From an uncultured Eubacteriales bacterium (GTDB lineage: Bacteria; Bacillota; Clostridia; Oscillospirales; Oscillospiraceae), in contig CABUJV010000033.1 of assembly GCA_902492005.1 (NCBI GenBank), positions 1-21,040 on the forward strand: a DNA stretch of 21,040 nt. Direction: 5' to 3'. The notes beneath the pieces are model-generated. The model searched no databases and was not told the DNA's origin. It was given only the letters and a program-made list of their open reading frames with translations. Numbering within the stretch: the stretch's first letter is position 1; every line of letters starts with the position of its first letter. The position numbers were made by a program, and so were the translations under genes. Shown here piece by piece: positions 14,444 through 21,040 of the stretch.

Positions 14444-15358
14444 ATGGATATCTATTCCAAGCTGACGGAGGATCTGCGAAAAGCCTGCCCGGCCCTGGAG
14501 CTCCGGGAAAACGAGCCGATGTCCCGCCACACCACCTTCCGCATCGGCGGACCTGCCCGGCTGATGGCGCTGCCCAAAAGCGGCGCGGAGGCGCAGGCCG
14601 CGCTCCAGGCCGCCGCCGGCCTGGGTGTGGAACCGATCTTCGTGGGCAACGGCAGCAATCTGCTGGTGGCCGACGCGGGGGTGGCGGGCTTCGTGGTCAA
14701 GACGGTGGATGGACTGGGCGAGCTATACTGTGAAGGGAATTCCCTATACGCAGGCGCAGGGGTGCTGCTGTCCGCCCTGTCCGGCTTGGCACGGGATCAA
14801 AGCCTCACCGGACTGGAATTCGCTCATGGGATCCCCGGCTCGGTGGGGGGCGCCGTCACCATGAACGCGGGGGCCTACAACGGAGAAATGGGCATGGTGG
14901 TGCGGGAGGTGGACTGGCTGGAGGCCGACGGCACCCGCCGCACGCTGTCCGGGGATGAGCTGGCGTTTTCCTACCGGCACAGCCCCTTCTCCGACGGGAG
15001 ACGCTTCATCCTGGGCGCCCGGATGGAGCTCACGCCGGGCGACCCGGTCAACATCCAGATGCTGATGGACGATTTCGGCAACCGGCGCCGCCACAAGCAG
15101 CCTTTGAACCTGCCCAGCGCGGGCAGCACCTTCAAGCGGCCGGAGGGCTATTTCGCCGCCGCCCTCATCGATGAGTGCAAGCTCAAGGGGACCACCATCG
15201 GCGGGGCCCAGGTGTCCAAGAAGCACGCCGGGTTCCTGGTGAACGTGGGCGGGGCCACCTGTTCCGACGTGCTGGCCCTGGTGGACCTGGTGCGGGAGAC
15301 CGTTCTCCGGGAGACCGGCGTGACCCTGGAGCTGGAAGTCAAGACCCTGGGTATCTGA
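14444..15358 (+). CDS. murB: UDP-N-acetylenolpyruvoylglucosamine reductase
   Basis: MurB reduces UDP-GlcNAc-enolpyruvate to UDP-MurNAc with FAD and NADPH in the cytoplasm, the second committed step of peptidoglycan synthesis. The protein has 304 residues. FAD-binding motifs are visible: RHTTFRIGGPARLM, VGNGSNLLVAD and GIPGSVGGAVTMNAGAYNGE. Ser228 in PSAGSTFKRP is the expected proton donor, and Glu298 near the C-terminus (LELEVKTLG) the expected catalytic glutamate. Length and pattern fit the Gram-positive type II enzyme. The ATG at 14444 follows GGAGGT by four bases; an ATG at 14432 lies before that site and is not preferred. It heads the block murB-rapZ-yvcK-whiA; rapZ starts 20 bases after it. 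Confidence 0.96.
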   Translation: MDIYSKLTEDLRKACPALELRENEPMSRHTTFRIGGPARLMALPKSGAEAQAALQAAAGLGVEPIFVGNGSNLLVADAGVAGFVVKTVDGLGELYCEGNSLYAGAGVLLSALSGLARDQSLTGLEFAHGIPGSVGGAVTMNAGAYNGEMGMVVREVDWLEADGTRRTLSGDELAFSYRHSPFSDGRRFILGARMELTPGDPVNIQMLMDDFGNRRRHKQPLNLPSAGSTFKRPEGYFAAALIDECKLKGTTIGGAQVSKKHAGFLVNVGGATCSDVLALVDLVRETVLRETGVTLELEVKTLGI

Positions 15359-15378
15359 GAGAAAAGAGGACCCCTGCT

Positions 15379-16239
15379 ATGAAATTTATCCTCATCTCCG
15401 GCCTGTCCGGAGCCGGAAAGAGTAAAGCCGCCTCCTTTCTGGAGGACATGGGTTACTATGTGGTGGACAACATGCCCGCCGCGCTGATCCCCAAATTTGC
15501 GGAGCTGTGCATGGCCTCGCCGGGCCGGTACGACAAAGTGGTGCTGGTCACCGATATCCGGGGCGGGCAGACCTTCGACGGCCTGTTCGACGCCCTGGAC
15601 AAGCTCCACGACATGGGCTGCGACTACAAGATTCTCTTTGTGGAGGCGTCGGTGGAGGCCATCATCAAGCGCTATAAGGAGACCAGGCGCAACCACCCGC
15701 TGTCCAGGACCGGCCGCTCCCTGGAGGAGGCCGTCCAACTGGAGCGGAGCGCCCTGGAGCCGGTCCGGCAGCGGGCGGAGTACATTGTGGACACCTCGGC
15801 TCTGCCCACCGCCAAGCTGCGGGGGGAGATGCTCCGGCTGTTCGGCAGCGGGGACACCGCCTCGGCCATGAGCGTCTCCGTCATCTCCTTCGGCTTCAAG
15901 TACGGCATCCCCATCGAGGCCGATCTGGTCTTTGACGTGCGGTTTCTGCCCAACCCCTACTACATCGCCGAGCTGCGGCACCAGACCGGGCTGGAGCAGG
16001 GGGTGTGGGATTTTATCTTTGGCTATCAGCAGACCCGGGACTTTATGAAGCACCTGGAGGGTCTGATCGGCTTTCTGCTGCCCCTGTATGTGGAGGAGGG
16101 CAAGACAGCTCTCGTCATCGGGGTGGGCTGCACCGGCGGCCACCACCGCTCGGTGGCGATCACCCGGGCTCTGGCGGAATTTATCCGGCAGAAGGGCTAC
16201 AGTGCGGCAGAAAACCATCGGGACATGACCAGGGAATGA
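15379..16239 (+). CDS. rapZ: RapZ/YvcJ family nucleotide-binding protein
   Basis: A 286-residue P-loop protein of the RapZ (YvcJ, YhbJ) family. Residues 8-15 are the Walker A motif GLSGAGKS, followed by FLEDMGYYVVDNMP, a family signature. VTDIRGG is the likely magnesium-side strand. The C-terminal domain ends with VGVGCTGGHHRSVAITRALAEF. In enterobacteria RapZ is an RNA adaptor that directs small RNAs controlling GlmS and hence amino-sugar supply. In Firmicutes the homologue binds and hydrolyses nucleotides and its role is less clear. The ribosome-binding site is AGAGGA at 15365-15370. yvcK follows 16 bases after the stop. The position between murB and yvcK matches the arrangement conserved across Firmicutes. 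Confidence 0.95.
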   Translation: MKFILISGLSGAGKSKAASFLEDMGYYVVDNMPAALIPKFAELCMASPGRYDKVVLVTDIRGGQTFDGLFDALDKLHDMGCDYKILFVEASVEAIIKRYKETRRNHPLSRTGRSLEEAVQLERSALEPVRQRAEYIVDTSALPTAKLRGEMLRLFGSGDTASAMSVSVISFGFKYGIPIEADLVFDVRFLPNPYYIAELRHQTGLEQGVWDFIFGYQQTRDFMKHLEGLIGFLLPLYVEEGKTALVIGVGCTGGHHRSVAITRALAEFIRQKGYSAAENHRDMTRE

Positions 16240-16255
16240 CCCAAGGAGGAGCCAT

Positions 16256-17317
16256 ATGACCGAACCCTACGGCCGGAACGACCGGCGCTGGGAGCTGGGC
16301 CCGAAGATCACCGCCATCGGCGGCGGCACCGGATTGTCCACCATGCTCCGGGGGCTGAAGAACTATACCCGCAACCTGACCGCCGTGGTCACCGTGGCCG
16401 ACGACGGCGGCGGCTCCGGCGTGCTGCGCCAGGACCTGGGGATGCCCCCGCCGGGAGACATCCGCCACTGCATGGAGGCCCTGGCCAACGTGGAGCCCGT
16501 CATGGGGGAGCTGCTGTCCTACCGTTTTCCCAAGGACTCCGGCTCCCTGGGCGGGCAGGCCTTCGGAAACCTGATCCTGGCTGCGCTGAACGGCATCTCC
16601 CCCTCCTTCGACCAGGCGGTGGCCCGGATGAGCGAGGTGCTGGCCATCACCGGCCGGGTGCTGCCGGTGACCAATGAGAACATCCAGCTGGAGGCCACCT
16701 TTGAAAACGGCAGCCATGTGGTGGGGGAGTCCCGCATCTTTCACTTCAAGAAGGAGCAAGACTGCCGCATCGGGCATGTCCGGCTCCTGCCGGAGCATCC
16801 CCCGGCCCTGCCTGCCACCCTCCAGGCCATCGACGAGGCCGACCTCATCCTCCTGGGGCCCGGCAGCCTCTACACCAGCGTGATCCCCAACCTGCTGGTG
16901 GACGGCGTGTCGGAGGCCATCCGGCGCTCCGACGCGTTGAAGGTGTACATCTGCAACATCATGACCCAGGACGGGGAGACCGAGGATATGACGGCCTCCG
17001 ACCATGTGGCGGCGCTGCTGGCCCACGGCGGGGCGGGTCTGGTGGACGTGTGCCTGTGCAACTCCGCTCCGGTGCGCCCCGGGCTGCTGGAGCGCTACCG
17101 GGAGGAGGATGCCGTGCCCATCCGGGTGGACCGGGACAGGATCGAGGCCATGGGGGTGGAGGTGGTGGAGCGCCCGCTGGCCTCCGAGACCTCGGACTAT
17201 GCCCGCCACTCCATCGCCCGGCTGTCCGCCGCCGTTATGGAGCTCTTCGAGGAACGGGCCGTCCGGGTGGCCCCGGACCGGGAGTGGGAACAGGGCGCCT
17301 ATATCCTGGAGGAGTGA
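16256..17317 (+). CDS. yvcK: YvcK/CofD-like family protein (gluconeogenesis and cell-shape factor)
   Basis: A 353-residue cytoplasmic protein of the YvcK family (UPF0052). GGGTGLSTMLRGLK (from residue 22) and VADDGGGSG (48-56) form the nucleotide-binding core. NLILAALNGIS, GPGSLYTSVIPNLL and YICNIMTQDGET are also family segments. In Bacillus, YvcK binds UDP-sugars and is needed for normal shape on gluconeogenic carbon sources. The 15-residue hydrophilic lead before PKITAIGGG is short compared with homologues that carry extra N-terminal membrane segments. A strong AAGGAGG precedes the ATG. whiA begins 13 bases after the stop. Confidence 0.95.
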   Translation: MTEPYGRNDRRWELGPKITAIGGGTGLSTMLRGLKNYTRNLTAVVTVADDGGGSGVLRQDLGMPPPGDIRHCMEALANVEPVMGELLSYRFPKDSGSLGGQAFGNLILAALNGISPSFDQAVARMSEVLAITGRVLPVTNENIQLEATFENGSHVVGESRIFHFKKEQDCRIGHVRLLPEHPPALPATLQAIDEADLILLGPGSLYTSVIPNLLVDGVSEAIRRSDALKVYICNIMTQDGETEDMTASDHVAALLAHGGAGLVDVCLCNSAPVRPGLLERYREEDAVPIRVDRDRIEAMGVEVVERPLASETSDYARHSIARLSAAVMELFEERAVRVAPDREWEQGAYILEE

Positions 17318-17330
17318 AAGGAGGGACGGT

Positions 17331-18227
17331 ATGTCCTTTTCCGCGCAAGTCAAAGGGGAGCTGTGCCGGATCCCGCTGTCCCGCCGGTGCTGCGCCCGGG
17401 CGGAGGCCTACGGCATCCTCCTGTTCTGCCACAGCTTCACCGCCGCCGAGATCAAAATCGTCACCAGCGCCCCGGTCTTTGCCAAGCGCCTGCCCGTCCT
17501 CTTCCGCAAGGCATTCAAGGTGGACTTCGACCGGACGCCCGAACCGGCGGAGACCGGGAAGCGGATCTTTCTCATTACGGACCCGGGGAAGCTGGCGGCC
17601 ATCCGGGAGGCCTACGGCTCCGACCTGGCGGCGAGTCTGGCCAACCACATCAACTTTGCCGTGCTGGAGGAGGACCATGACCGCACCGCCTTTTTGCGGG
17701 GGGCCTTTTTGGCGGGGGGCTCGGTGACCGACCCGGCCAAGAGCTACCACCTGGAGCTGGTGACGTCCCATTACAGCGTGAGCCGGGAGCTGGCGGCCCT
17801 GCTGCCCGAGGCTGGCTTCGAGCCCAAGCAGACTACCCGGAAGTCCAACTATGTCACCTATTTCAAGCCCAGCGAGACCATCGCGGATTTTCTGACGGCC
17901 ATCGGGGCCCCGCTGGCCGCCATGGAGGTCATGAACGCCAAGCTGGAGAAGCATCTGCGGGGGAGCGTGAACCGCCGGGTGAACTGCGACTCGGCCAATC
18001 TGGACAAGGCGGTGGACGCCGCCCTGCTCCAGGTGGAGGCCATCCAGCGGTACAGCGCCATCCACGGGCTGGACGCCCTGCCGGACAAGCTGCGGGAGAC
18101 CGCCCGGCTGCGGACGGAGAACCCGGAGCTCACCCTGTCCCAGCTCGCCGCCCTCTGTGACCCGCCAGTGACCAAGTCCTGCCTCAACCACCGTCTGCGC
18201 AAGCTGATGGAGCTGGCGAAAGAGTAG
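17331..18227 (+). CDS. whiA: WhiA sporulation/cell-division regulator family protein
   Basis: A 298-residue protein starting MSFSAQVKGELCRI. It has the WhiA layout: an N-terminal domain related to LAGLIDADG homing endonucleases (with the segment TAFLRGAFLAGGSVTDP) and a C-terminal helix-turn-helix ending VTKSCLNHRLRKLMELAKE. In Streptomyces WhiA activates sporulation septation genes; in Bacillus it binds DNA and influences division and chromosome segregation. AAAGGAGGG lies just before the ATG at 17331; the longer frame upstream lies inside yvcK. The gene looks complete. A second, diverged copy of its last 22 codons lies at 18378-18448, past a palindrome-rich segment, which suggests a recombination or insertion event at the 3' end. 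Confidence 0.95.
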   Translation: MSFSAQVKGELCRIPLSRRCCARAEAYGILLFCHSFTAAEIKIVTSAPVFAKRLPVLFRKAFKVDFDRTPEPAETGKRIFLITDPGKLAAIREAYGSDLAASLANHINFAVLEEDHDRTAFLRGAFLAGGSVTDPAKSYHLELVTSHYSVSRELAALLPEAGFEPKQTTRKSNYVTYFKPSETIADFLTAIGAPLAAMEVMNAKLEKHLRGSVNRRVNCDSANLDKAVDAALLQVEAIQRYSAIHGLDALPDKLRETARLRTENPELTLSQLAALCDPPVTKSCLNHRLRKLMELAKE

Positions 18228-18377
18228 AATACGGCGGCGGGGCGCAGAGCGAGCGGCAGCGAGCCGCGCCTTTTGGCGCGTCAAATGCCGAAGGCGTTTC
18301 CGCAGGGCGGATTGATTCCGCCCGAGGGAGTGAAAGAAAAGGGGGGCCCCCACAGAATGCGGAGCATTCTGTGGGGA
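18228..18377. repeat. Palindrome-rich intergenic element between the two whiA ends
   Basis: In 150 bases there are several perfect inverted repeats: CGCGCC-TTTT-GGCGCG (18265-18280), GGGCGG-ATTGATT-CCGCCC (18305-18323), and a 13-bp stem CCCCACAGAATGC (18348-18360) with GCATTCTGTGGGG (18364-18376) around GGA. GGCGC at 18241-18245 can also pair with GCGCC at 18266-18270. Six G (18341-18346) precede the last stem, which has no T run on the + strand; on the - strand its reverse complement is followed by a pyrimidine tract (CCCCCC then TTTTCTTTC). No convincing gene is present. This looks like a structured dispersed intergenic repeat, but copy number cannot be seen from one window. Confidence 0.55.
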
Positions 18378-18448
18378 GTGACCCGCCGGTGACGAAATCC
18401 TGCCTGAACCACCGGCTGCGCAAGCTGATGGAACTGGCGAGGGGGTGA
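18378..18448 (+). pseudogene. Duplicated 3' end of whiA (remnant)
   Basis: GTGACCCGCC at 18378 begins a second copy of the whiA tail found at 18157-18227. In the whiA frame it reads DPPVTKSCLNHRLRKLMELA then RG and TGA. Of 22 codons, six differ only at silent positions and the last two change the residue (KE to RG). Divergence that is mostly silent means this copy drifted while under protein-level selection, so it was once the end of a working whiA rather than a fresh copying error. Its last codons hold AGGGGG (18440-18445), the ribosome-binding site of the next gene, and its stop is five bases before that gene's ATG. It has no start of its own. Confidence 0.8.
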
Positions 18449-18453
18449 GAGGC

Positions 18454-19062
18454 ATGGTTGGTCAATATGAGTTTTACAGTCCCGATGCGCCGGATGCGGT
18501 TCGGCGGAAACTCACCGGGCGGGTGGAGGAGGAAAATGCCGGTCTGGCCTCTTGGCGGGCCGCAGAGAGCCAGTCCGAATCCTGGAAGGGCCATATCAAA
18601 CTGGTTTGGCGGGGGGGAAAATTCACCCTCAGCTACTCTGAAAAAAGGAAAACCAGCGGGAGCTATGCCGGGTCCGGCACCTACGCGGGAAAGAGCGGCG
18701 GAAAGCTCTTTGCCGGAGCCTCCCTGTTCGCCAGAGTGGGTATGCGGCGGGAAGTCTTATTCGGCAACCCATTTCAAGGGGTGCTGATACCCGTCCCCGG
18801 CGGGGGGACGGTCATTCAGGGGCGGTTTGTCCTGTCCTGGGCGGCCCGGCTGAGCACCTGGGGTGTGCTTTTGTTGTGCCTGGGGATAGGCTGGTGGATG
18901 GATGCTCCCCTGGCCTTTCTGGGCGCTCTGCTGTGCATGTATCAGATCGTCCGGGGCGAGGTGCGGGCCGACCAATGCCATGGGTCCGAGGGGCTGCTGC
19001 AAATGCTGAATGAGGTGGCGCAGGGGCGCGAGGGGGATACGGCCGGTGGAACGGGAGTTTAA
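18454..19062 (+). CDS. Unknown two-helix membrane protein, paralogue 1
   Basis: No family recognised. The protein has 202 residues. Residues 1-130 are soluble: a helix-like start (QYEFYSPDAPDAVRRKLTGRV), then strand-like segments and a glycine/serine-rich stretch at 68-90. Two hydrophobic helices follow, at about 134-149 and 151-166 (WGVLLLCLGIGWWMD and APLAFLGALLCMYQIV), then a short amphipathic helix (GLLQMLNEVAQ). A motif with an aromatic residue, P, GGT and alternating hydrophobics (FGNPFQGVLIPVPGGGTVI) recurs in the next two genes. The start ATG has AGGGGG eight bases upstream, inside the whiA-tail remnant; a GTG at 18445 is an alternative. Its stop overlaps the next start by 17 bases. 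No signal peptide is seen. Confidence 0.7.
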   Translation: MVGQYEFYSPDAPDAVRRKLTGRVEEENAGLASWRAAESQSESWKGHIKLVWRGGKFTLSYSEKRKTSGSYAGSGTYAGKSGGKLFAGASLFARVGMRREVLFGNPFQGVLIPVPGGGTVIQGRFVLSWAARLSTWGVLLLCLGIGWWMDAPLAFLGALLCMYQIVRGEVRADQCHGSEGLLQMLNEVAQGREGDTAGGTGV

Positions 19063-19498
19063 CAGCGCTTTGCCGGAGGCGGACATCCGGGCGCGCCTCC
19101 AGGCCAAAACCCGGCCCTGGTCCCGGGCCGATCTGTGGACGGCCCGGAACACCTTCTTCAGCCGGGCGGGCGGGGGCGGAGAAATCCGTCTGGCGAAAAC
19201 CGCCGCCATGCGGGGCTATGTCTACGCCGATATCCGCATGGCCCCCCTGGAGACTGGGGGCACGGCCCTGTCCGTGACCATGGACGTGCCCAAGACCCTG
19301 TATGCGGCCGATATCGGTGTCTGTATGTTCTTCGCGGTCCATCTGGCCCTGAGCCTCGCGTTAGACGGCTGGCCCTATGTGCTTTTACACGGCTTGCGCT
19401 ATGTGTGTGTGCCGGGGCTGTTTATCTGGACGACGCATAGGGCCCGGCGGCATTTGCCCGAGCTGGCGGCATTTATCAAGGAAAACCTGCTTGATTGA
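19046..19498 (+). CDS. Unknown two-helix membrane protein, paralogue 2
   Basis: No family recognised. The protein has 150 residues. The GTG at 19046 is chosen because AGGGGGA (19031-19037) lies eight bases before it and the resulting start, (V/M)EREF, matches that of the next gene (MEREF). The order is the same as in the preceding gene: a basic helix-like start (EREFNSALPEADIRARLQAKT), strand-like residues with VYADIRMAPLETGGTALSV, two hydrophobic helices at about 86-106 and 109-130, and a final helix (LPELAAFIKENLL). The overlap with the upstream gene implies translational coupling. Function is unknown; insertion in the membrane is inferred from hydrophobicity. Confidence 0.65.
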   Translation: MEREFNSALPEADIRARLQAKTRPWSRADLWTARNTFFSRAGGGGEIRLAKTAAMRGYVYADIRMAPLETGGTALSVTMDVPKTLYAADIGVCMFFAVHLALSLALDGWPYVLLHGLRYVCVPGLFIWTTHRARRHLPELAAFIKENLLD

Positions 19499-19597
19499 CG
19501 CGGGCGGAGAGATGGACAGGTTCCAGAGCTTGGATGACGGCCACAGTCCGCACCGGCATTGAAGGAGCGGGCCGGGCCCTCGGGAAGGGGATGCGGA

Positions 19598-20022
19598 ATG
19601 GAACGTGAATTTGAGCTGTCTTGTTCCCGGGAGGAGTTTTTGGACCGCGTCCGGCGGCATGTGAGTCCCCGGAATACCACGGCGCTGCTGCGGGGGATTC
19701 CGTATTATGAGGAGCTGTCCGCGTCGCGTGTACCAATGGGAGGAGAGGGAGCCTCTACGACCTCTATCTCACGCCTCAGCACAACGAAACTCTGCGGGTC
19801 CGTGTCTGCGGGGCGGAAAAGGTGTTAAAGTCTTCCGGTATCCTCTACTACCTGCCGTATCTGGTGTTCGCCCTGCTGTTCTGGTGGGCGGACCCCTTTC
19901 CGGGTTCGGCCCTGCTGTCCCTCCTGATTCTTGGTATGGGCGTGTGGGGCAGAGGGCAGGATCTGGTTTACCAAAAGAAACTGCTTTTGCTCCTGCGGGA
20001 GGAGCTGGGGCTTCCCCTGTGA
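19598..20022 (+). pseudogene. Unknown two-helix membrane protein, paralogue 3, frameshifted
   Basis: The first part, from the ATG at 19598 (ribosome-binding site GGAAGGGG at 19583-19590), reads MEREFELSCSREEFLDRVRR and on to about 19720. The continuation lies in another frame, from about 19755 (GSLYDLYLTPQHNETLRVRV) through two hydrophobic helices (ILYYLPYLVFALLFWW and ALLSLLILGMGVWG) to a closing helix LLLLLREELGLPL, with the stop at 20020-20022. Joined, they give about 140 residues with the layout of the two preceding genes. The frame change equals loss of one base or gain of two, somewhere in about 19720-19765. It could be a real inactivating mutation, programmed frameshifting or a sequencing error. 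Without the shift, the first frame ends at 19828. Confidence 0.65.
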
Positions 20023-20082
20023 GGCAGGGCCCAACAAGTTTTGAATTTCATGTGATTTGATCGCGCCATGAGGAGGTCCACC

Positions 20083-21040
20083 ATGTCCTTTGTCCATCTC
20101 CACGTACATACGGAATATTCCCTGCTGGACGGCGCCTGCCGCATCCCACGGCTCATGGAGCGGGTCAAGGCGCTGGGGCAGGAGGCGGTGGCCATCACCG
20201 ACCACGGCGCCATGTACGGCGTGGTGGACTTTTACAAGGCGGCCAAGGCGGCCGGCGTGAAGCCCATCATCGGCTGCGAGGTCTATGTGGCTCCCCGCAC
20301 CCGCTTCGACAAGGAGCACGACCGGGACAAGCACCCCTACCACCTCATCCTGCTCTGCCGCAACGAGGAGGGCTACCGCAACCTGAGCCACATGGTGTCC
20401 CAGTCCTATACCGAGGGCTTTTACGTCCGGCCCCGCATCGACCGGGAGCTGCTCAGGACCCACAGCGGCGGCCTCATCGCGCTGTCGGCCTGCCTGTCCG
20501 GGGAGGTGCCCCGGCTGATCCTGGGGGGCAGCTACGACGCGGCCCGGCAGGCGGCGCTGGAGATGCAGGAGCTCTTCGGGCCGGACGGCTACTATCTGGA
20601 GCTCCAGGACCACGCCCTGCCCAGGGACCGGGAGCTGATCCAGGGGCTGGTGCGGCTCCACGAGGAGACGGGCATCCCGCTGGTGGCCACCAACGACGCC
20701 CACTACCTGACCCGGGACGACGCCGAGATGCAGGACGTACTCATGTGCATCCAGATGGGCAAAACGGTGGACGACCCCGGGCGGATGCGGATGGAGACCC
20801 GGGAGCTCTACGTCAAGTCGGAGGAGGAGATGCGCGCCCTGTTTCCCGACTGGCCCGATGCCATTGAGAACTCCGCGCGGATCGCCGACGCCTGCCAGGT
20901 GGAGTTCGAATTCGGAAAATACCACCTGCCGGAGTTCAAGCTCCCCGAGGGGTACGCTGACGGGGACGCCTACTTTGAAAAACTGTGTCTGGACGGCTTC
21001 CGCCGGCGCTATCCCGACGAGCCGGAGGGTTACCGGCGGC
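20083..21040 (+). CDS. dnaE: DNA polymerase III alpha subunit, N-terminal part (runs off the window)
   Basis: The replicative DNA polymerase catalytic subunit. The first 319 codons are present and open at the window end. MSFVHLHVHTEYSLLDGA with His5, His7 and His9, and AITDHGAMYGVVDF, mark the N-terminal PHP domain, a metal-binding phosphoesterase-like domain. GCEVYVAP, YHLILLCRNEEGYRNL, ALSACLSGEVP and LVATNDAHYL are characteristic of DnaE. The polymerase palm and later domains lie outside. AGGAGGT (20071-20077) is five bases before the ATG. I see no clear terminator or promoter in the 60 bases between the preceding pseudogene and this start, so it may be read from upstream. whiA followed by dnaE is a known Clostridia gene order, here interrupted by the paralogue array. 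Confidence 0.96.
   Translation, partial: MSFVHLHVHTEYSLLDGACRIPRLMERVKALGQEAVAITDHGAMYGVVDFYKAAKAAGVKPIIGCEVYVAPRTRFDKEHDRDKHPYHLILLCRNEEGYRNLSHMVSQSYTEGFYVRPRIDRELLRTHSGGLIALSACLSGEVPRLILGGSYDAARQAALEMQELFGPDGYYLELQDHALPRDRELIQGLVRLHEETGIPLVATNDAHYLTRDDAEMQDVLMCIQMGKTVDDPGRMRMETRELYVKSEEEMRALFPDWPDAIENSARIADACQVEFEFGKYHLPEFKLPEGYADGDAYFEKLCLDGFRRRYPDEPEGYRR

Overview
This is a GC-rich stretch of a bacterial chromosome. It most likely comes from a Gram-positive gut-type Clostridia of the Oscillospiraceae (Flavonifractor/Pseudoflavonifractor-like). I infer this from DapL-type lysine synthesis, GSI-alpha glnA followed by an ANTAR regulator, a [4Fe-4S] PurF, and the block murB-rapZ-yvcK-whiA followed by dnaE. 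Every intact gene recognised is on the + strand. I see no rRNA, tRNA, CRISPR array, transposase gene or prophage.

Layout. 1-71 is the 3' tail of an unidentified gene. 72-385 is an AT-richer non-coding stretch with a promoter-like site, repeated GATA-type motifs and a perfect hairpin. A YeiH-type transporter follows (386-1402). From 1570 to 13481 lies a glutamine/glutamate-centred region: purF, glnA, an ANTAR RNA-binding regulator, dapF, dapL, gltB and gltD. Glutamine made by GlnA is spent by PurF and by glutamate synthase, and glutamate is the amino donor for DapL. The non-coding gaps here carry much RNA structure: a strong promoter and competing hairpins before glnA, a hairpin hiding the ribosome-binding site of the ANTAR gene, a terminator-like structure before dapF, and a very strong intrinsic terminator only 28 bases before the gltB start codon.

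After the gltD terminator comes a membrane-anchored GH25 lysozyme whose best promoter leaves almost no leader. Then follows the cell-envelope/division block murB, rapZ, yvcK, whiA. whiA is followed by a palindrome-rich 150-base segment and then by a second, diverged copy of the last 22 whiA codons. Three small related genes of unknown function follow, each with a soluble N-terminal part and two membrane helices; the third is broken by a frameshift. The window ends inside dnaE.

The points most worth a second look are the RNA-level control of the glnA-ANTAR-gltB nitrogen genes, with an ANTAR protein whose receiver domain has lost its phosphorylation site, and the duplicated whiA tail with its structured element and adjoining paralogue array. 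All functional calls rest on reading the sequence; no database search was run.
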